This document shows, piece after piece, positions 62,718-64,000 of a DNA stretch of 64,000 nt; positions within the stretch are counted from its first letter, which is position 1; each line of letters begins with the position of its first letter. Location: assembly GCF_023509525.1 (NCBI RefSeq), contig NZ_JAKNCJ010000008.1, forward strand, positions 38,620-102,619, written 5' to 3'. Origin of the DNA: Brachybacterium equifaecis (GTDB taxonomy: Bacteria; Actinomycetota; Actinomycetes; Actinomycetales; Dermabacteraceae). Position numbers and translations under genes: made by a program. Under the pieces are notes generated by a model. The model had not been told where the DNA came from, searched no databases, and saw nothing but the letters and a program-made list of their open reading frames with translations.

Positions 62718-63265
62718 TCCTCGGCGAGCAGGCCGTAGTCCATCCCGTCGAGCCACTGGCCCGAGACGTGCAGGGCCGTGGCGCGCGAATGCTCTTCGCG
62801 CCGCATCCCGATCCGCTCCATGAGCCGCCACGAGGGCTCGTTTGCGGCGATGCATCCCGCATGGACGCGACGCAGCCCGAGCTCACCGAAGCAGATATCG
62901 ATCACGGCACGGACGGCCTCGGTGGCATAGCCCTGGCCAGCCACCTCAGGGGTGAACACCCAGCCCAGTTCCGCCTGGACCGCACGCGCCTGCTCCTCCA
63001 TGCCGCGCTGAGCCCAGCCGTCCTCGATCGCGACCATCAGGTCCCCGATCACCCGACCATCGCACTGGACGACGAGGCTGCGGGCGAGCATCCGGTCGGA
63101 GCCGGCCACGAAGGATGCCTCATCAGCGTGCGGTCCACTGATCCAGCGGAAGACCTCGGGCAGGCGTCGGTACTCCCAGATCGCGGGCAGATCCTCCCGC
63201 AGCACCGGACGCAGCTCAAGGCGCTCTGTGCGCCGGGGCCAGGGGATGTCGTGGAGAGAGGTCAC
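62702..63265 (-). CDS. RimJ/RimL-type GNAT acetyltransferase
   Basis: 187 residues. It has the RimJ-like start RTERLELRPVLREDLPAIWE, LGWVFTPEVAGQGYATEAV (acetyl-CoA loop GQGYAT) and ANEPSWRLMERIGMRRE. Expected to acetylate an N-terminus or a small molecule. Start GTG 63265 has TAGTCT six bases upstream on its strand, so it is probably leaderless. It overlaps the RCC1 gene by 16 bp (or 4 bp if the latter starts at GTG 62705). Confidence 0.9.
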   Translation of the reverse strand: MTSLHDIPWPRRTERLELRPVLREDLPAIWEYRRLPEVFRWISGPHADEASFVAGSDRMLARSLVVQCDGRVIGDLMVAIEDGWAQRGMEEQARAVQAELGWVFTPEVAGQGYATEAVRAVIDICFGELGLRRVHAGCIAANEPSWRLMERIGMRREEHSRATALHVSGQWLDGMDYGLLAEEWPTA

Positions 63266-63271
63266 CTGCTC

Positions 63272-63277
63272 AGACTA
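63272..63277 (-). promoter_or_regulatory. -10 element TAGTCT of leaderless GNAT gene
   Basis: Minus-strand TAGTCT, six bases, GTG 63265. Confidence 0.6.
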
Positions 63278-63351
63278 GGGTGCAGACGCCCACCGCGTCG
63301 ACGGCACCAGGAGGGTCGAGGGATCATCACGTGCCGAGGGCGCGGATCGCC

Positions 63352-63849
63352 TCACGCCAGCGTCTGCGTGATCCTGGAGCTCTCGGGTCCGTGCTCCACG
63401 CGGCAGAGCGCCCCGTTGACCAGGGGCATGTACGGGGCCCAGTGCCCGCAGTCCACGCCGCCGAGGATCGGCACGCCCAAAGGCGAGAGGGCATCCAGCA
63501 CGGCTTCCCGCTGGGTCAGAGTCGGCGCGTCGGGAGCAAAGGTGCGTCCCACCAGAATCGCGGCCGCGTCGTCGAAGAATCCGGCCAGGCGCATCCCGTG
63601 CAGGTTCCGGCAGATCGTCGCGGCGTCGTCTCCTGCCGCTTCGACGAAGACCACGAGCGGCTCTCCCGCGGCCGCCAGTGCGTCCACCGGCAGGAACGGC
63701 GTGCCCGCGAGGTTCACGAGCGTCTCGATGCACCCGCCGATCAGTCGGCCCTCGACGCGTAATCCCTCTCCCGGAACGTCCCACCGCTCCCACCGACTGG
63801 CCACGTCGAGCTCATACTCGCTCACCTCGGGATGCGTCGCGTAGTCCAC
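63352..63849 (-). pseudogene. 3' fragment of an S66-family LD-carboxypeptidase (MccF-like)
   Basis: Encodes only the C-terminal domain, 165 residues: GRLIGGCIETLVNLAGTP, then LAGFFDDAAAILVGRT and GGVDCGHWAPYMPLVNGA, with the catalytic His in CGHW. The N-terminal domain with the nucleophile Ser is absent. The frame stays open a few codons beyond 63849 and then runs into IS sequence, so the gene appears interrupted by insertion. The family cleaves peptidoglycan tetrapeptides or confers microcin C resistance. The missing part, if kept, is beyond the window. Confidence 0.8.
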
Positions 63850-63870
63850 GAAACCCTGGCGGTGCGCGCC

Positions 63871-64000
63871 GGGGGAGTGGGCCGCCCCCGTTGTTAGGTC
63901 CGGTCTCTGTGTGAGTCGTCGGGTTCCATTTCGTGGGTGCAGTGGCGAGCATAGTCGGCCGGGGTGAGGTAGCCCAGCGCCGAGTGGCGTCGCACGGTGT
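63871..64000 (-). mobile_element. IS3-family insertion sequence, right end, continues past the window
   Basis: Contains the end of a transposase gene and a short GC-rich terminal segment. The boundary with the carboxypeptidase gene is approximate (near 63871) because the other end of the element is not in the window. Confidence 0.7.
63894..64000 (-). CDS. IS3-family transposase OrfB, C-terminal end (partial)
   Basis: The last 34 codons before TAA 63894-63896 read TVRRHSALGYLTPADYARHC followed by a short charged tail. RRHSALGYLTPADY is the typical end of the DDE integrase domain of IS3-type OrfB. The gene runs off the window edge, so the catalytic DDE residues are not seen. Confidence 0.85.
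   Translation of the reverse strand, partial: TVRRHSALGYLTPADYARHCTHEMEPDDSHRDRT

Noticed and set aside
1..64000. CRISPR array, prophage or integrative element
   Set aside because: No spaced direct repeats, no phage structural or integrase genes; the only mobile element is the partial IS at the right edge.

Overview
The window is high-GC, gene-dense actinobacterial chromosome. It carries mycothiol ligase (mshC), Pup and its ligase/depupylase, RbpA, Tat genes followed by helY, and a LexA-controlled imuA'/imuB/dnaE2 cassette. Gene order from mshC to helY resembles the mycobacterial Rv2130c-Rv2092c neighbourhood, and codon use is strongly GC3. Together this suggests a member of the Micrococcales, possibly a Brachybacterium-like (Dermabacteraceae) genome. 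That assignment rests on protein resemblance only.

Layout. 1-4.8 kb: a secreted DUF5129-like protein, tRNA-Leu(GAG), trmL, a prepilin peptidase, a DUF5703 protein, an Asp-rich protein and uppP. 4.8-14 kb: mshC, a PAC2 protein, a site-2 protease, trmI, then the pupylation locus arc-dop-pup-pafA with no 20S proteasome genes. 14-25 kb: two FKBP isomerases, an ATPase-dead priA, fmt-rsmB-rpe, an FMN riboswitch in front of a RibM/PnuX transporter, hisE-hisG, a PH-like membrane protein and a DUF3866 protein. 25-36.5 kb: a PafB-PafC fusion, tatA, tatC, a lipid kinase, helY, a degenerate amidohydrolase, lnt-ppm and fxsA. 36.5-49.8 kb: rbpA, a GDPD, SURF1, two DUF2510-like Trp-motif membrane proteins, fabG, sixA, serB-glgC divergent from glgA, an RNB nuclease, an ABC ATPase, a TrmH-family methylase and a VOC protein. 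49.8-64 kb is more accessory: GNATs, a P-loop kinase, a gene fragment, an MDMPI-like gene with no canonical start, a thioesterase, an NlpC/P60-like gene with an unclear start, a dienelactone-hydrolase relative, a single-chain TacA-TacT-like toxin-antitoxin, the SOS mutasome, an RCC1-repeat protein, and an LD-carboxypeptidase cut by an IS3-type element at the window end.

How it fits together. Three stress themes recur. (1) Pup-tagging without a proteasome: the ARC ATPase lacks the C-terminal docking tail and prcBA is missing from its usual place. (2) DNA damage: the PafBC fusion, and the LexA-boxed translesion cassette that faces the fused acetyltransferase toxin. (3) Envelope biogenesis: uppP, lnt, ppm and tat. 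A recurrent promoter design, TANNNT followed 6-8 bases later by ATG or GTG, marks at least 14 genes as probably leaderless. Long GC hairpins without U-tracts separate most transcription units.
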